DNA of 64,000 bases from Sphingobium fluviale (lineage in GTDB: Bacteria > Pseudomonadota > Alphaproteobacteria > Sphingomonadales > Sphingomonadaceae). The notes beneath the pieces were generated by a model that was not told the DNA's origin, did not search any database, and saw only the letters and a list, made by a program, of their open reading frames with translations. The position numbers and the translations under genes were made by a program. The stretch covers positions 248,001 through 312,000 of the forward strand of contig NZ_SBKP01000001.1 of NCBI RefSeq assembly GCF_004122115.1, in the 5' to 3' direction. Shown here one piece after another: positions 8,467 through 17,588 of this stretch. The number at the start of each line of letters is the position of its first letter. The first letter of the stretch is position 1.

Positions 8467-11109
8467 CTAGGGTTTCCTCGCCGCATCCGCTACCGCCTTG
8501 AGCTTATATATCAGCTCCAGCGCCTCGCGCGGCGTCAATGCGTCCGCGTCTGTGGCGTTTATCAGCTCTTGTAGCGGATCGGGGTTAAGGTCTTCCTTAT
8601 CGGGCATTGTGGCAGCGAACAGCGGCAAATCGTCCAGCCCCGCCGCGATGCCGCCAGTCTTTGCCCGCCCCGCCTCCAGCTTTGCCAGCACCGCCTTGGC
8701 GCGCGCCAGCACAGCGGGCGGCAAGCCCGCGAGGCGCGCAACCGCGATGCCATAGCTGCGGTCCGCCGGGCCATCCGCCACCTCATGCAGCAGCACCAGA
8801 TCGCCCTTCCACTCACGCGCGCGGACATTGTGCAACGAAAGCGCGGGCAATGTTTCGGCAAGGCGCGTCAGCTCATGATAATGCGTTGCGAACAGGCAGC
8901 GGCAGCGGTTGGCCTCGTGCACCGCCTCCACTACCGCCCATGCCAGCGCAAGGCCATCATAAGTCGAGGTGCCACGCCCCACCTCATCGAGGATGACGAA
9001 GCTGCGCTCGGTCGCCTGAGACAGGATTGCTGCGGTCTCGACCATCTCGACCATGAAGGTAGAGCGCCCGCGCGCGAGATTGTCTGACGCGCCAACGCGG
9101 CTGAAAAGCCGGTCGACAAGGCTGAGCGTGGCGGATTGGGCAGGCACATAGCTCCCCGCCTGCGCCATCAGCACGATCAGCGCATTCTGCCGCAGGAACG
9201 TCGATTTGCCGCCCATATTGGGGCCAGTGACGAGCCAGAGCCTGTCCGTTGGCTTAAGCGCGCAATCGTTGGCAACAAACGCCTGTCCCTCGCGCCGCAA
9301 GGCTTCCTCCACCACCGGATGCCGCCCGCCGACGATGTCCAGCCGCTGTTCCGCCACGAAGGCAGGCCGCGCCCATCCCCCTTCCGCCGCGCGCTCGGCC
9401 AATGCCCCCGCCACATCCAGCCGCGCCAGCGCCTGCGCCGCGCGGGTGATCGCCTCCTTGCGGGTAAGCACCATCTCGATCAGGCTTTCGAGATGCGCTG
9501 CTTCGGCGGCCAGCGCATGCGCGCCCGCCTGAGAAACGCGGGTAGCCTCCTCGTGCAGATCGACAGAGTTGAAGCGCACCACTCCGGCGAGCGTCTGCCG
9601 ATGGGTGAAGCCGGATCCCTCGCGCATCAGCGCATCGCCATGCTTCCCCGGAACCTCAACATGATAGCCCAGCACCGCATTGTGGCGGATCTTGAGGGCG
9701 GAAATGCCTGTCTCATCGCGATAGCGGGCCTCAAGCTGCGCGATTGCGCGGCGACCGTCGCTTGCGAGGCGGCGCAGCTCATCGAGGGCCGCGTCAAACC
9801 CTTCCGCGATATAGCCGCCGGAAGACGCCTCGGTCGGCGGCGTGGGCACAAGCGCGCATGTCAGCTCATCCACCAGCGCGCCATGGCCATCGAGAGCGGG
9901 AAGCAAGCTGTTGAGCAACGACGGCTGTGCCTCCGTCCTGCCCAGCCGCTCGCGCAGGGTCCGCGCACCGGAGAGGCCATCGCGCAACTGCCCAAGGTCA
10001 CGCGGCGACCCACGCCCAACCGCGACCCTCCCCAGCGCCCGCCCGATATCCGGCAGCGCCCTCAGCGCCGCACGCAGGGCTTCCCTTCTGCCGCTGTCGT
10101 CATGCAGCCACTGCACCAGATCGAGCCGTGCGCCGATCTCGCCTTCATCCAGCAGCGGCGCGGCGAGATCGGCGGCGAGCAGACGCGCGCCCGCGCCGGT
10201 CACGGTCCTGTCGATGCTGTGGAGCAGACTGCCCGCCCGGCTGCCGCTCATCGTGCAGACGATCTCCAGGCTCTCGCGCGTGGCGGCGTCGATCGCCATA
10301 TGGCTGCCTGGCGCGATGTGCACCGGCGGCGCGAGGTGAGGCAGACGCCCCTGCCCGGCATGATCGAGATAACTCAGCAGTCCGCCGATGGCCGCCAGCT
10401 CCGCGCGACAAAAGCTGCCGAAGCCGTCCAGCGTCGCCACCCCGAACAGGCTTTTCAGGCGCGTCTCGGCCCGCGCAGAGGAAAATGCCGATTTATCGAA
10501 CACATGCGCGCCCGGCACATCGAGCGCACAGCCTTCCGCCACCACAATCTCAGACGCGCCAAGCCGCGCCAGCTCTGCCCCCAAAGCTGTGCCATCAACA
10601 CTCATCGCCTCGAACCGGCCCGTGGAGATATCCGCCGCCGCCAGCGCGATCTCGCCGCCCGCCTCGCCGACAGCGACGAGCATATTGTCCGCCCGCGCAT
10701 CGAGCAGCGTGTCCTCGGTCAAAGTGCCGGGCGTGACATAACGCACGATCCCGCGCGCGACCAGCGCCTTGCTTCCCCCCCGCGCCTTCGCCTCGGCGGG
10801 CGTCTCGGTCTGCTCGGCAATCGCCACGCGATGGCCTGCGCGAATGAGGCGCGCGAGATAGGCCTCCGCGCTGTGCACCGGCACACCGCACATGGGGATC
10901 GGCGCTCCGCCATGATCCCCGCGCGAGGTGAGCGCAATATCGAGCGTAGCCGCCGCCGCCTTGGCGTCATCGAAGAACAACTCAAAGAAATCGCCCATGC
11001 GATAGAATAGCAGGCAGTCCTCTGCCTGCGCCTTCAGCGCGAAATATTGCGCCATCATCGGCGTCATCGGCACAAGCGTGTCAGTTACAGAGGCAGCGGG
11101 GCGGTTCAT
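8467..11109 (-). CDS. mutS: DNA mismatch repair protein MutS
   Basis: The mismatch-recognition ATPase. With the ATG at 11109 it has 880 residues, the normal length. Early in the protein TPMMAQYFALKAQAEDCLLF is followed by YRMGDFFELFFDDA, the mismatch-binding domain. Near the C-terminus are Walker A GPNMGGKSTFLRQ, Walker B FVILDEVGRGTSTYDG and the FATHYHELT switch. The frame is open back to a TTG at 11172 that has a GAAGGG-like site, so a 21-residue longer form is possible; the family usually starts shortly before TPMMAQY. It is divergent from maeB and heads the mutS-glnD pair. Confidence 0.96.
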   Translation of the reverse strand: MNRPAASVTDTLVPMTPMMAQYFALKAQAEDCLLFYRMGDFFELFFDDAKAAAATLDIALTSRGDHGGAPIPMCGVPVHSAEAYLARLIRAGHRVAIAEQTETPAEAKARGGSKALVARGIVRYVTPGTLTEDTLLDARADNMLVAVGEAGGEIALAAADISTGRFEAMSVDGTALGAELARLGASEIVVAEGCALDVPGAHVFDKSAFSSARAETRLKSLFGVATLDGFGSFCRAELAAIGGLLSYLDHAGQGRLPHLAPPVHIAPGSHMAIDAATRESLEIVCTMSGSRAGSLLHSIDRTVTGAGARLLAADLAAPLLDEGEIGARLDLVQWLHDDSGRREALRAALRALPDIGRALGRVAVGRGSPRDLGQLRDGLSGARTLRERLGRTEAQPSLLNSLLPALDGHGALVDELTCALVPTPPTEASSGGYIAEGFDAALDELRRLASDGRRAIAQLEARYRDETGISALKIRHNAVLGYHVEVPGKHGDALMREGSGFTHRQTLAGVVRFNSVDLHEEATRVSQAGAHALAAEAAHLESLIEMVLTRKEAITRAAQALARLDVAGALAERAAEGGWARPAFVAEQRLDIVGGRHPVVEEALRREGQAFVANDCALKPTDRLWLVTGPNMGGKSTFLRQNALIVLMAQAGSYVPAQSATLSLVDRLFSRVGASDNLARGRSTFMVEMVETAAILSQATERSFVILDEVGRGTSTYDGLALAWAVVEAVHEANRCRCLFATHYHELTRLAETLPALSLHNVRAREWKGDLVLLHEVADGPADRSYGIAVARLAGLPPAVLARAKAVLAKLEAGRAKTGGIAAGLDDLPLFAATMPDKEDLNPDPLQELINATDADALTPREALELIYKLKAVADAARKP

Positions 11110-11260
11110 CGACCAATGCGATAGCGCCTCCAATGCGGTTTGGGAATTGAGCGACGGGTTTGATGCAAACAAAATTGCGCCCTTCCCCTTGTGGCGCGCC
11201 TATAAATGAAGCTAGTGCAAAACCGCCTGCACGCATCGGTTCCTATAACTGGAGACATTC

Positions 11261-13522
11261 ATGTCTGACCGCCCCACCATCGAATTTTCCGAGCGTGAAG
11301 CCCTGTTTTTCCACTCCACCGGGCGCCCCGGCAAGATCGAGATCATCGCCTCCAAGCCGATGGCGACACAGCGCGATCTTTCGCTCGCCTACTCGCCCGG
11401 CGTCGCGGTGCCTGTGCGGGCGATCGCGGAGAATCCCGCCACTGCATATGACTATACCGCCAAGGGCAACCTCGTCGCGGTCATATCCAACGGCACGGCG
11501 ATACTGGGGCTGGGCAATCTGGGCGCGCTCGCATCCAAGCCGGTGATGGAAGGCAAGGCGGTGCTGTTCAAGCGCTTCGCCGATGTGGACTCAATCGACA
11601 TCGAGGTGGCGACCGAAGACCCACAGGCCTTTATCGAGGCGGTCGCGCTGCTGGAGCCTACCTTCGGCGGAATCAATCTTGAGGATATCAAGGCGCCGGA
11701 ATGTTTCATCATAGAGCAGGCGCTGAAAGAGCGGATGAACATCCCGGTCATGCATGACGACCAGCATGGCACCGCGATCATCTGTGCTGCGGGCCTCATC
11801 AACGCGCTGCACATCACCGGGCGCGACATCAAGGATGTGTCTATTGTCGTTAATGGTGCGGGCGCAGCGGCGATTGCCTGCACAGAGCTGATCATCGCGA
11901 TGGGTGCGGACAAATCCCGCATCATCATGTGTGACCGCGCCGGCGTCATCTATCAGGGCCGCGCCGAGGGCATGGACCAGTGGAAATCCGCCCATGCCGC
12001 CAAGACGGACAAGCGCAGCCTCGAAGAAGCGCTCAAGGGCGCGGACATTTTCATCGGCTTATCGGCGGCTGGAGCGGTCAAACCCCACATGGTGCAAGAG
12101 ATGGCGCCCAAGCCGATCATCTTCGCAATGGCGAACCCGGACCCGGAAATCACCCCGCCCGATGCCAAAAAGGCCCGGCCAGACGCCATCGTAGCCACCG
12201 GCCGCTCGGATTATCCCAACCAGGTCAACAACGTGCTCGGCTTCCCGTTCATCTTCCGGGGCGCGCTCGATGTGCGAGCCACCGCGATCAACGAGGCGAT
12301 GAAGATTGCCGCCGCAAACGCCATCGCCGCCCTCGCGCGGGAGCAGGTGCCGGAGGAAGTGGCACGGGCCTATGGCATACAGCATAATTACGGGCCGGAT
12401 TATATCATCCCCGCCCCGTTTGACCCGCGTCTGATGGAGGTCGTCTCCACCGCCGTCGCCAAGGCGGCGATGGACAGCGGCGTCGCGCAAAAGCCGATCG
12501 AGGATATGGACGCCTACCGCCAGTCCCTCAAGGCGCGCCTCAACCCGACGACATCGGTGCTCACCCTCGCCTATGAGAGTGCGAAGGCCCACCCGAAACG
12601 CGTCGTCTTTGCCGAGGGCGAAGAGGAAGTGGTGCTGCGCGCCGCCATCCAGTTCCGCGATGGCGGATATGGCATCCCGGTGCTGGTCGGGCGGCAAGAT
12701 GTGTATGACCGGCTGCGCGCGCTCGGCGTTGCCGATCCGCACAGCTTTGAGGTGCATAACAGCGTCAACTCGCCACTGGTGCCCAGGATGGTGGATGCGC
12801 TCTATGAACGCCTGCAGCGGCGCGGCTATCTGCGCCGCGATTGCGAGCGGATGGTGAACCGGGATCGCAACATCTTCGGCTCTCTGCTGCTCAAAATGGG
12901 CGAGGCGGACGCGATGATCACCGGCATGACGCGCACCTATGCGCAGACAATGCGCGAAGTGCGCCGGGTGATTGACACCGTGCCGGGCCGCACCAATTTC
13001 GGCATCCACATTCTTGTCGGCCAGAGCCATACGGTGTTCATGGCTGATACGACGGTGCATGAGCGCCCCTCGGCCATCGAGCTGGCCGATATCGCCGAGG
13101 GCACCGCCGCGGTTGCGCGCCGCATGGGTCATGAGCCGCGCGTCGCGTTTCTGTCTTACTCAACCTTCGGCAATCCATGGGGCAACTGGCTGGAAAATAT
13201 CCGCGAGGCGGTCGCGATCCTCGACGAGCGTGGAGTCGATTTCGAATATGAGGGCGAAATGGCGCCCGATGTCGCGCTCAACCCGGCTGTGATGAAGAAT
13301 TATCCGTTCTGCCGCCTCTCCGGCTCGGCCAACTGCCTCATCATGCCCGGCCTGCAATCGGCCAATGTCTCGGCCAAGCTGCTGCGCGAACTGGGCGGAG
13401 ACAGCGTGATCGGCCCGATGCTGGTCGGCATGGAAAAGCCGGTTCAGGTGGCGACGATGGCATCGAACGCCAGCGAGCTGCTGACGCTGGCAGTGCTGGC
13501 GGCAGGCGGAATCGCGGGATAA
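11261..13522 (+). CDS. maeB: NADP-dependent malic enzyme with C-terminal phosphotransacetylase-like domain
   Basis: Converts malate to pyruvate, CO2 and NADPH. The 753-residue protein is the two-part MaeB form. The first roughly 420 residues are malic enzyme, with LAYSPGVAVPV, GLGNLGALASKPVMEGK, NIPVMHDDQHGTA and the Rossmann segment IVVNGAGAAAIACTEL. The rest is a phosphate-acetyltransferase-like domain (VVFAEGEEEVVLRAA, then MGEADAMITGMTRTYA). In this family that domain is regulatory and generally not an active transacetylase. An ACTGGAGACATTC leader supplies the ribosome site. Its TAA abuts the stop of convergent rlmE with no gap. Confidence 0.96.
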   Translation: MSDRPTIEFSEREALFFHSTGRPGKIEIIASKPMATQRDLSLAYSPGVAVPVRAIAENPATAYDYTAKGNLVAVISNGTAILGLGNLGALASKPVMEGKAVLFKRFADVDSIDIEVATEDPQAFIEAVALLEPTFGGINLEDIKAPECFIIEQALKERMNIPVMHDDQHGTAIICAAGLINALHITGRDIKDVSIVVNGAGAAAIACTELIIAMGADKSRIIMCDRAGVIYQGRAEGMDQWKSAHAAKTDKRSLEEALKGADIFIGLSAAGAVKPHMVQEMAPKPIIFAMANPDPEITPPDAKKARPDAIVATGRSDYPNQVNNVLGFPFIFRGALDVRATAINEAMKIAAANAIAALAREQVPEEVARAYGIQHNYGPDYIIPAPFDPRLMEVVSTAVAKAAMDSGVAQKPIEDMDAYRQSLKARLNPTTSVLTLAYESAKAHPKRVVFAEGEEEVVLRAAIQFRDGGYGIPVLVGRQDVYDRLRALGVADPHSFEVHNSVNSPLVPRMVDALYERLQRRGYLRRDCERMVNRDRNIFGSLLLKMGEADAMITGMTRTYAQTMREVRRVIDTVPGRTNFGIHILVGQSHTVFMADTTVHERPSAIELADIAEGTAAVARRMGHEPRVAFLSYSTFGNPWGNWLENIREAVAILDERGVDFEYEGEMAPDVALNPAVMKNYPFCRLSGSANCLIMPGLQSANVSAKLLRELGGDSVIGPMLVGMEKPVQVATMASNASELLTLAVLAAGGIAG

Positions 13523-14203
13523 TCAGACTTCCGGGGGTGGCTCAGCCCGCCCCTTGAATCCTTGCGCAATGACATACCATTCGCTGCTGCCCTTGCGGCT
13601 GGCAGGGGGTTTGGCATGCTTTACCGTAGCAAAATTGCGCTTCAACAGCACGAGCAGATCCTTGTCCGTGCCGCCCGCAAACACTTTCGCCACAAACGCC
13701 CCTCCGGGCTTCAAATGCTCCACCGCGAACCACGCCGCTGCCTCGACCAGACCCATGGTGCGCAGATGATCCGTCTGGGCATGGCCGACGGTGTTGGCCG
13801 CCATGTCTGACAGCACCAGATCGGGCGCATCGCCCAGCGCCTCGGCCAGCGCTGCATCCGCCTCTTCGCTCAGAAAATCCATCTGGAGCAGCACCACGCC
13901 ATCCATCGGGTCCACCGGCAGCAGGTCAATGCCTGCCACTTTCGCATGCGGCGCGCGTTTGCGCACCACCTGCGCCCACCCGCCCGGCGCCACGCCGAGA
14001 TCCACCACCACGCGCGCACCCTTCAGCAGCCCGAACTTGTCATCCAGCTCCATCAGCTTGAACGCAGCGCGGCTACGCCAGCCTTCGGCTTTCGCCTGCT
14101 TCACATAAGGGTCGTTCAGTTGCCGCTGCAGCCAGCGTGTCGATTGCGCAGTACGGTTTTTCGCGGTCTTGACCCGCACGCGCCCTGCGCCCGCGCCCCT
14201 CAT
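13523..14203 (-). CDS. rlmE: 23S rRNA (uridine-2'-O)-methyltransferase RlmE
   Basis: Methylates the ribose of U2552 in the 23S A-loop late in 50S assembly. The 226-residue protein has the FtsJ fold. WRSRAAFKLMELD gives the first catalytic Lys, VVVDLGVAPGGWAQVV the SAM site, LVLSDMAANTVG the Asp, GGAFVAKVFAG the second Lys and GSSEWYVIAQGF the Glu, completing the K-D-K-E tetrad. The ATG overlaps the TGA of the upstream ppx gene (ATGA), so the two are translationally coupled. A basic N-terminal tail of about 20 residues precedes the fold. Confidence 0.95.
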   Translation of the reverse strand: MRGAGAGRVRVKTAKNRTAQSTRWLQRQLNDPYVKQAKAEGWRSRAAFKLMELDDKFGLLKGARVVVDLGVAPGGWAQVVRKRAPHAKVAGIDLLPVDPMDGVVLLQMDFLSEEADAALAEALGDAPDLVLSDMAANTVGHAQTDHLRTMGLVEAAAWFAVEHLKPGGAFVAKVFAGGTDKDLLVLLKRNFATVKHAKPPASRKGSSEWYVIAQGFKGRAEPPPEV

Positions 14204-15297
14204 AGCCGCTGGTCCATCAGGCAGCGCAATATCCCCTCGCGGATGCCCCTGTCCGCTATGCCAAGGCGCGGCGCGGGCCAGATATCGAGTATGCCCTCCA
14301 GAATCGCACAGCCCGCCACCACCAGATCGGCCCGGTCCGGCCCGATGCTCGGCAGCGCGCGCCGCTCGTCCAGCGTCAACAGCGAGAGCCGCTGCGAAAT
14401 CGCGCGCATAGAGCCGGTCGGCACAATCAGCCCGTCGATCAGTTGGCGGTTGTATTTGGGAAGGTCGAGATGGACGCTGGCCAGCGTCGTCACCGTGCCC
14501 GATGTACCGAGCAGGCGGGGCTGATCCGCGTCAGGGGGCACCCGCTCGGCAAAGGGCGCAATCGCATCGGCCACGCGCGCCCGCATCCGCGCATAGGCCG
14601 CCGCCCGCACATCCACATGGCTGTCTTCCGGCGCGGCCTCACACTCCGTGAGCGACACCACGCCCCACGGCATGCTCAGCCAGTCGATGATGCGCGGGCT
14701 TGGGCCGGTGCTATCCACCAGCACCAGTTCGGTAGAGCCGCCGCCAATGTCGAAGATCAGCGCCGGGCCATCCCCCGGCTCCAGCAGCGCATGGCATCCC
14801 AGCACCGCGAGCCGCGCCTCTTCCTGCGCCGAAATGATATCGAGCGCGATGCCCGTCTCGCGCTTCACCCGCTCAATGAACGCCGCGCCGTTGGACGCGC
14901 GACGGCACGCCTCGGTCGCAACCGAGCGCGCCAGCGTCACCTGCCGGGCGCGCAGCTTTTCCGCGCAGACGGAAAGCGCCGCCACTGCCCTGTCCATCGC
15001 CGCGTCGGACAGCGCGCCCGTCGCCGCCAGCCCCTCGCCCAGTCGCACGATGCGCGAAAAGGCATCGACCACCACAAAGCCATCGGCGGAGGGCTTGGCG
15101 ATCAGCAGGCGGCAGTTGTTGGTGCCCAGATCGATCGCGGCATAGCTGGTGCGCGAGGCGCCGGTGCGGGCGGGGCCAGAGCGCGGGGGAGCAGAACGAA
15201 CCGGCGGCCTGCCTGAAGCGGGTGCGGCACTGCCCGTTCCCTCATTGGCCCCGGAAGGGCGCATTTTCTCGGCCCTTTGGCGGGTCTGCTGCGCCAT
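14200..15297 (-). CDS. Ppx/GppA family phosphatase (exopolyphosphatase or pppGpp phosphohydrolase)
   Basis: A 365-residue member of the ASKHA superfamily that hydrolyses polyphosphate or pppGpp. YAAIDLGTNNCRLLIAKP is the first phosphate loop, RIVRLGEGLAATGALSDAA follows, ISAQEEARLAVLG is the catalytic Glu region and IFDIGGGSTELVLVD the second phosphate loop. The first 48 residues are a low-complexity Ala/Pro/Arg tail and could be partly untranslated; no better internal ATG is visible before the fold. Motifs do not separate Ppx from GppA. It is coupled to rlmE by a 4-base overlap. Confidence 0.9.
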   Translation of the reverse strand: MAQQTRQRAEKMRPSGANEGTGSAAPASGRPPVRSAPPRSGPARTGASRTSYAAIDLGTNNCRLLIAKPSADGFVVVDAFSRIVRLGEGLAATGALSDAAMDRAVAALSVCAEKLRARQVTLARSVATEACRRASNGAAFIERVKRETGIALDIISAQEEARLAVLGCHALLEPGDGPALIFDIGGGSTELVLVDSTGPSPRIIDWLSMPWGVVSLTECEAAPEDSHVDVRAAAYARMRARVADAIAPFAERVPPDADQPRLLGTSGTVTTLASVHLDLPKYNRQLIDGLIVPTGSMRAISQRLSLLTLDERRALPSIGPDRADLVVAGCAILEGILDIWPAPRLGIADRGIREGILRCLMDQRL

Positions 15298-15430
15298 GCC
15301 TCGTCACTCACTTATATATTCCACGCGGAGCGCGCGGTACTTGGTTCCAACCCTAGGGGTTCGGCGCGCCATGCGCAAGCCGTGCGGGCAGTGAGCGATG
15401 CAGCGGCGGGAGAATCCGGCGTCTCTCGCC

Positions 15431-15459
15431 TTGACAGCGCCGACGCGCCCGCCTAGATC
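15431..15459 (+). promoter_or_regulatory. Promoter of tRNA-Gln
   Basis: A consensus -35 TTGACA (15431-15436) and a -10 TAGATC (15454-15459) are separated by exactly 17 bases. They end 12 bases before the first base of the tRNA, which is correct spacing for a stable-RNA promoter. Confidence 0.75.
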
Positions 15460-15470
15460 GACGCCTCCGT

Positions 15471-15544
15471 TGCCCCGTCGTCTAAAGGTAAGACTACGGA
15501 CTCTGACTCCGTCAATCGAGGTTCGAATCCTCGCGGGGCATCCA
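15471..15544 (+). tRNA. tRNA-Gln (anticodon CTG)
   Basis: A 74-base cloverleaf. The acceptor stem TGCCCCG (15471-15477) pairs with CGGGGCA (15534-15540). The anticodon stem ACGGA/TCCGT encloses the loop CTCTGAC with anticodon CTG at 15503-15505, reading CAG. The T arm contains GGTTCGAATCC. The CCA end is encoded at 15542-15544. The gene has its own promoter and stands alone between ppx and the polyprenyl synthase gene. Confidence 0.96.
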
Positions 15545-15602
15545 ACCTTACAAAATTTATGCCGGATTACAGTGCTGTGCGCTCCATTGCGCAGACGGCC
15601 TG

Positions 15603-16616
15603 TCAATACGCCCGCGCAATCGCGAACTCTACCGCCTCGATCAGCGCGTCCTTTGCCTTGCTGGCGGGAAAAATGCCGAGTGCATCCGTCGCGCGCTGGC
15701 CATAATGGCGGGCGCGGGCGAGCGTGTCGTCAATCGCGCCGGAGCGCCGCAGCAGCGCTGTTGCATGCGCCAGATCGTCGTCAGAGATCTTGTGCCCGGC
15801 AATCGCCGCGCGCCAGAAGGCCCGGTCCTCGTCATTGCCGCGCGCATAAGCGAGGATGACGGGCAGCGTCACCTTGCCATCGCGGAAGTCATCGCCCGCG
15901 TCCTTGCCCATCGTCGCCTCGTCAGACGCATAGTCGATAGCATCGTCCACCAGCTGAAACGCGATGCCAAGATGGCGGCCATAGGTATCCAGCGCCTGCT
16001 CCTGCGCTTCGTCCTTCTCCGCCACCACGGCGGCGATGCGGCAGGCGGCGGCAAACAGCGCGGCCGTCTTGGCATTGATGATATCGAGATATTGCTCTTC
16101 GTCGGTCTCGATCCGGCGCTGGGCGGAAAGCTGGTTCACCTCGCCCTCCGCAATCACGGCGGAGGCATGAGAGAGGATTTTCAGCACCTTCAGCGAACCA
16201 TCCTCCACCATCAGCTCAAAGCTGCGGCTGAACAGGAAATCCCCCACCAGCACGCTGGCGCTGTTGCCCCAGATGATGTTCGCCGTCTTGCGCCCGCGCC
16301 GCATGCCAGAGCCATCGACCACATCGTCATGCAGCAGCGTCGCGGTGTGGATGAATTCCACCGCGGCGGAAAGCTTGTGGTGGCGCGTGCCCATATACTG
16401 GATGAGGCGCGCACAGGCGAGCGTGAGCATCGGGCGCATGCGCTTGCCGCCACCCGCGATCAGATGGCCCGCCAGCTCCGGGATCAGCGGGATGCGCGAC
16501 TGCATCCGGTCGAGAATCACGGCGTTGACGCTGTTCATATCCTCCGCCACGAGGGTCATCAGCGGATCGAGCGAGGGCGGCGTGGCGCGGCCAATGCGGT
16601 GAATGGTTGCAGTCAT
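15603..16616 (-). CDS. ispB: Polyprenyl diphosphate synthase (ubiquinone side chain)
   Basis: Condenses isopentenyl diphosphate units into the long prenyl tail of ubiquinone. The 337-residue all-helical trans-prenyltransferase has both aspartate-rich motifs: TATLLHDDVVDGSGMRRG (first DDxxD) and GIAFQLVDDAIDYASDEA (second DDxxD), plus the GGGKRMRPML substrate loop. Chain length cannot be read directly; alphaproteobacteria commonly make Q-10, so decaprenyl is likely. It is divergent from the chorismate mutase gene, 100 bases apart. With COQ9 at 1633 it is the second quinone gene in the window. Confidence 0.94.
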   Translation of the reverse strand: MTATIHRIGRATPPSLDPLMTLVAEDMNSVNAVILDRMQSRIPLIPELAGHLIAGGGKRMRPMLTLACARLIQYMGTRHHKLSAAVEFIHTATLLHDDVVDGSGMRRGRKTANIIWGNSASVLVGDFLFSRSFELMVEDGSLKVLKILSHASAVIAEGEVNQLSAQRRIETDEEQYLDIINAKTAALFAAACRIAAVVAEKDEAQEQALDTYGRHLGIAFQLVDDAIDYASDEATMGKDAGDDFRDGKVTLPVILAYARGNDEDRAFWRAAIAGHKISDDDLAHATALLRRSGAIDDTLARARHYGQRATDALGIFPASKAKDALIEAVEFAIARAY

Positions 16617-16716
16617 GGCGGGGATTTACGCCCTCATGCGCCAAAGGCAAGTCTTAACCCTTGCGCCCGCGCTTCCCAGCGGCAAAAAGGCGCTTGATCA
16701 ACAGGGGAGAGTGGCG

Positions 16717-16995
16717 GTGAGCGAATCGCTGGAGCAGTATCGGCAGAGCATCGACAATATCGACGCGGCGCTCATCTATATGCTGGCCGAGCGGTTCAAG
16801 GTGACGCAGGCGGTGGGCCGCCACAAGGCCGAGCATGCGCTGCCCCCCGCCGATCCGGGGCGCGAGGAGCGGCAGATCGCGCGGCTGCGCCAGCTTGCGG
16901 CGGATGCGCAGCTAGACCCGGTGTTCGCGGAGAAATTCCTGCGTTTCATCATTGATGAGGTGATCCGCCACCACCAGCAGATACGCGAAGGCTGA
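16717..16995 (+). CDS. AroQ-type chorismate mutase
   Basis: Rearranges chorismate to prephenate for phenylalanine and tyrosine. It is a 92-residue single-domain helical protein. The first helix SLEQYRQSIDNIDAALIYML is followed by AERFKVTQAVGRHKAEHALP, which contains the conserved Arg and Lys residues of the active site. The last helix ends FLRFIIDEVIRHHQQI. The GTG at 16717 was chosen because AGGGGAG lies 8 bases upstream; a GTG at 16711 is too close to that site. The frame extends further upstream but without homology. Confidence 0.9.
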   Translation: MSESLEQYRQSIDNIDAALIYMLAERFKVTQAVGRHKAEHALPPADPGREERQIARLRQLAADAQLDPVFAEKFLRFIIDEVIRHHQQIREG

Positions 16996-17012
16996 GCTAG
17001 GCGCCCAGCGCC

Positions 17013-17579
17013 CTATATCGCGCTTTCTTCGTCCGCGAGCGAGGGGCTTGAGGCTGCATCCGGCTCTGGCTCAGGCGTTTCGGTATCGTCCATCCGGCGG
17101 CCGATCATCTGGCTCATCGCCTCTCCGCTGGCGTTCAACAGCGGGAAGCTGCGCGAGGTGCTGATCCAGCCAGGCAGACCGCCCTCCTTGCCAAAGAAGA
17201 ACTGATAGCCGAGCGAGAAGGCAAGAAAGGCGAGCGTCGCGATCACCAGCCCTTTCAATGCGCCAAAGCCCGCGCCGAGCACCCTGTCCACCGGCCCGAC
17301 AAGCGAAGAGCGCACCCCCTGCCCCACCTTGCCCGCGATCAGCTTGCCCGCGAAAAAGGTGAGCGCAAACAGCCCCGCAAATGCGAGCAAAGAGGCCGCA
17401 GCACCCGCGCCGATCCACAGCCCCGCAAGGTCCGCCACCGGCGCGAGGAACAGGCGCACCGCGATCACCGCCACGCCCCAGGCGAGGAGAGACAGCACCT
17501 CCTGCACAAAACCCCGGAGAAAGCCCATCACGGCCATTCCCCCCATCAAAAGCAGCAAGGCCATATCGAGCGCGGTCAT
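17013..17579 (-). CDS. cvpA: CvpA family membrane protein
   Basis: A 188-residue inner-membrane protein with four predicted transmembrane segments in the first 130 residues (for example LDMALLLLMGGMAVMGFLRG, then VIATLAFLAFSLGYQFFFG). An acidic cytoplasmic tail of about 35 residues (DDTETPEPEPD) follows. CvpA relatives are linked to envelope stress and colicin V production, with no defined biochemical activity. The motif GFLRGFVQEVLSLLAWG near the N-terminus is typical. The gene begins 9 bases after radA and likely shares its transcript. Confidence 0.88.
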   Translation of the reverse strand: MTALDMALLLLMGGMAVMGFLRGFVQEVLSLLAWGVAVIAVRLFLAPVADLAGLWIGAGAAASLLAFAGLFALTFFAGKLIAGKVGQGVRSSLVGPVDRVLGAGFGALKGLVIATLAFLAFSLGYQFFFGKEGGLPGWISTSRSFPLLNASGEAMSQMIGRRMDDTETPEPEPDAASSPSLADEESAI

Positions 17580-17588
17580 GCACCTTCG

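Noticed and set aside
9136..11010. 624-codon open frame on the plus strand opposite mutS
   Set aside because: Shadow of mutS: low-complexity Arg/Pro/His composition, no recognisable domain, and the MutS motifs are on the other strand.
12059..13132. 357-codon minus-strand frame opposite maeB
   Set aside because: Antisense to conserved malic-enzyme and phosphotransacetylase motifs; no domain of its own.
15298..15430. Possible tRNA-associated integration scar upstream of tRNA-Gln
   Set aside because: No duplicated tRNA 3' end and no integrase gene nearby; the stretch is ordinary spacer.
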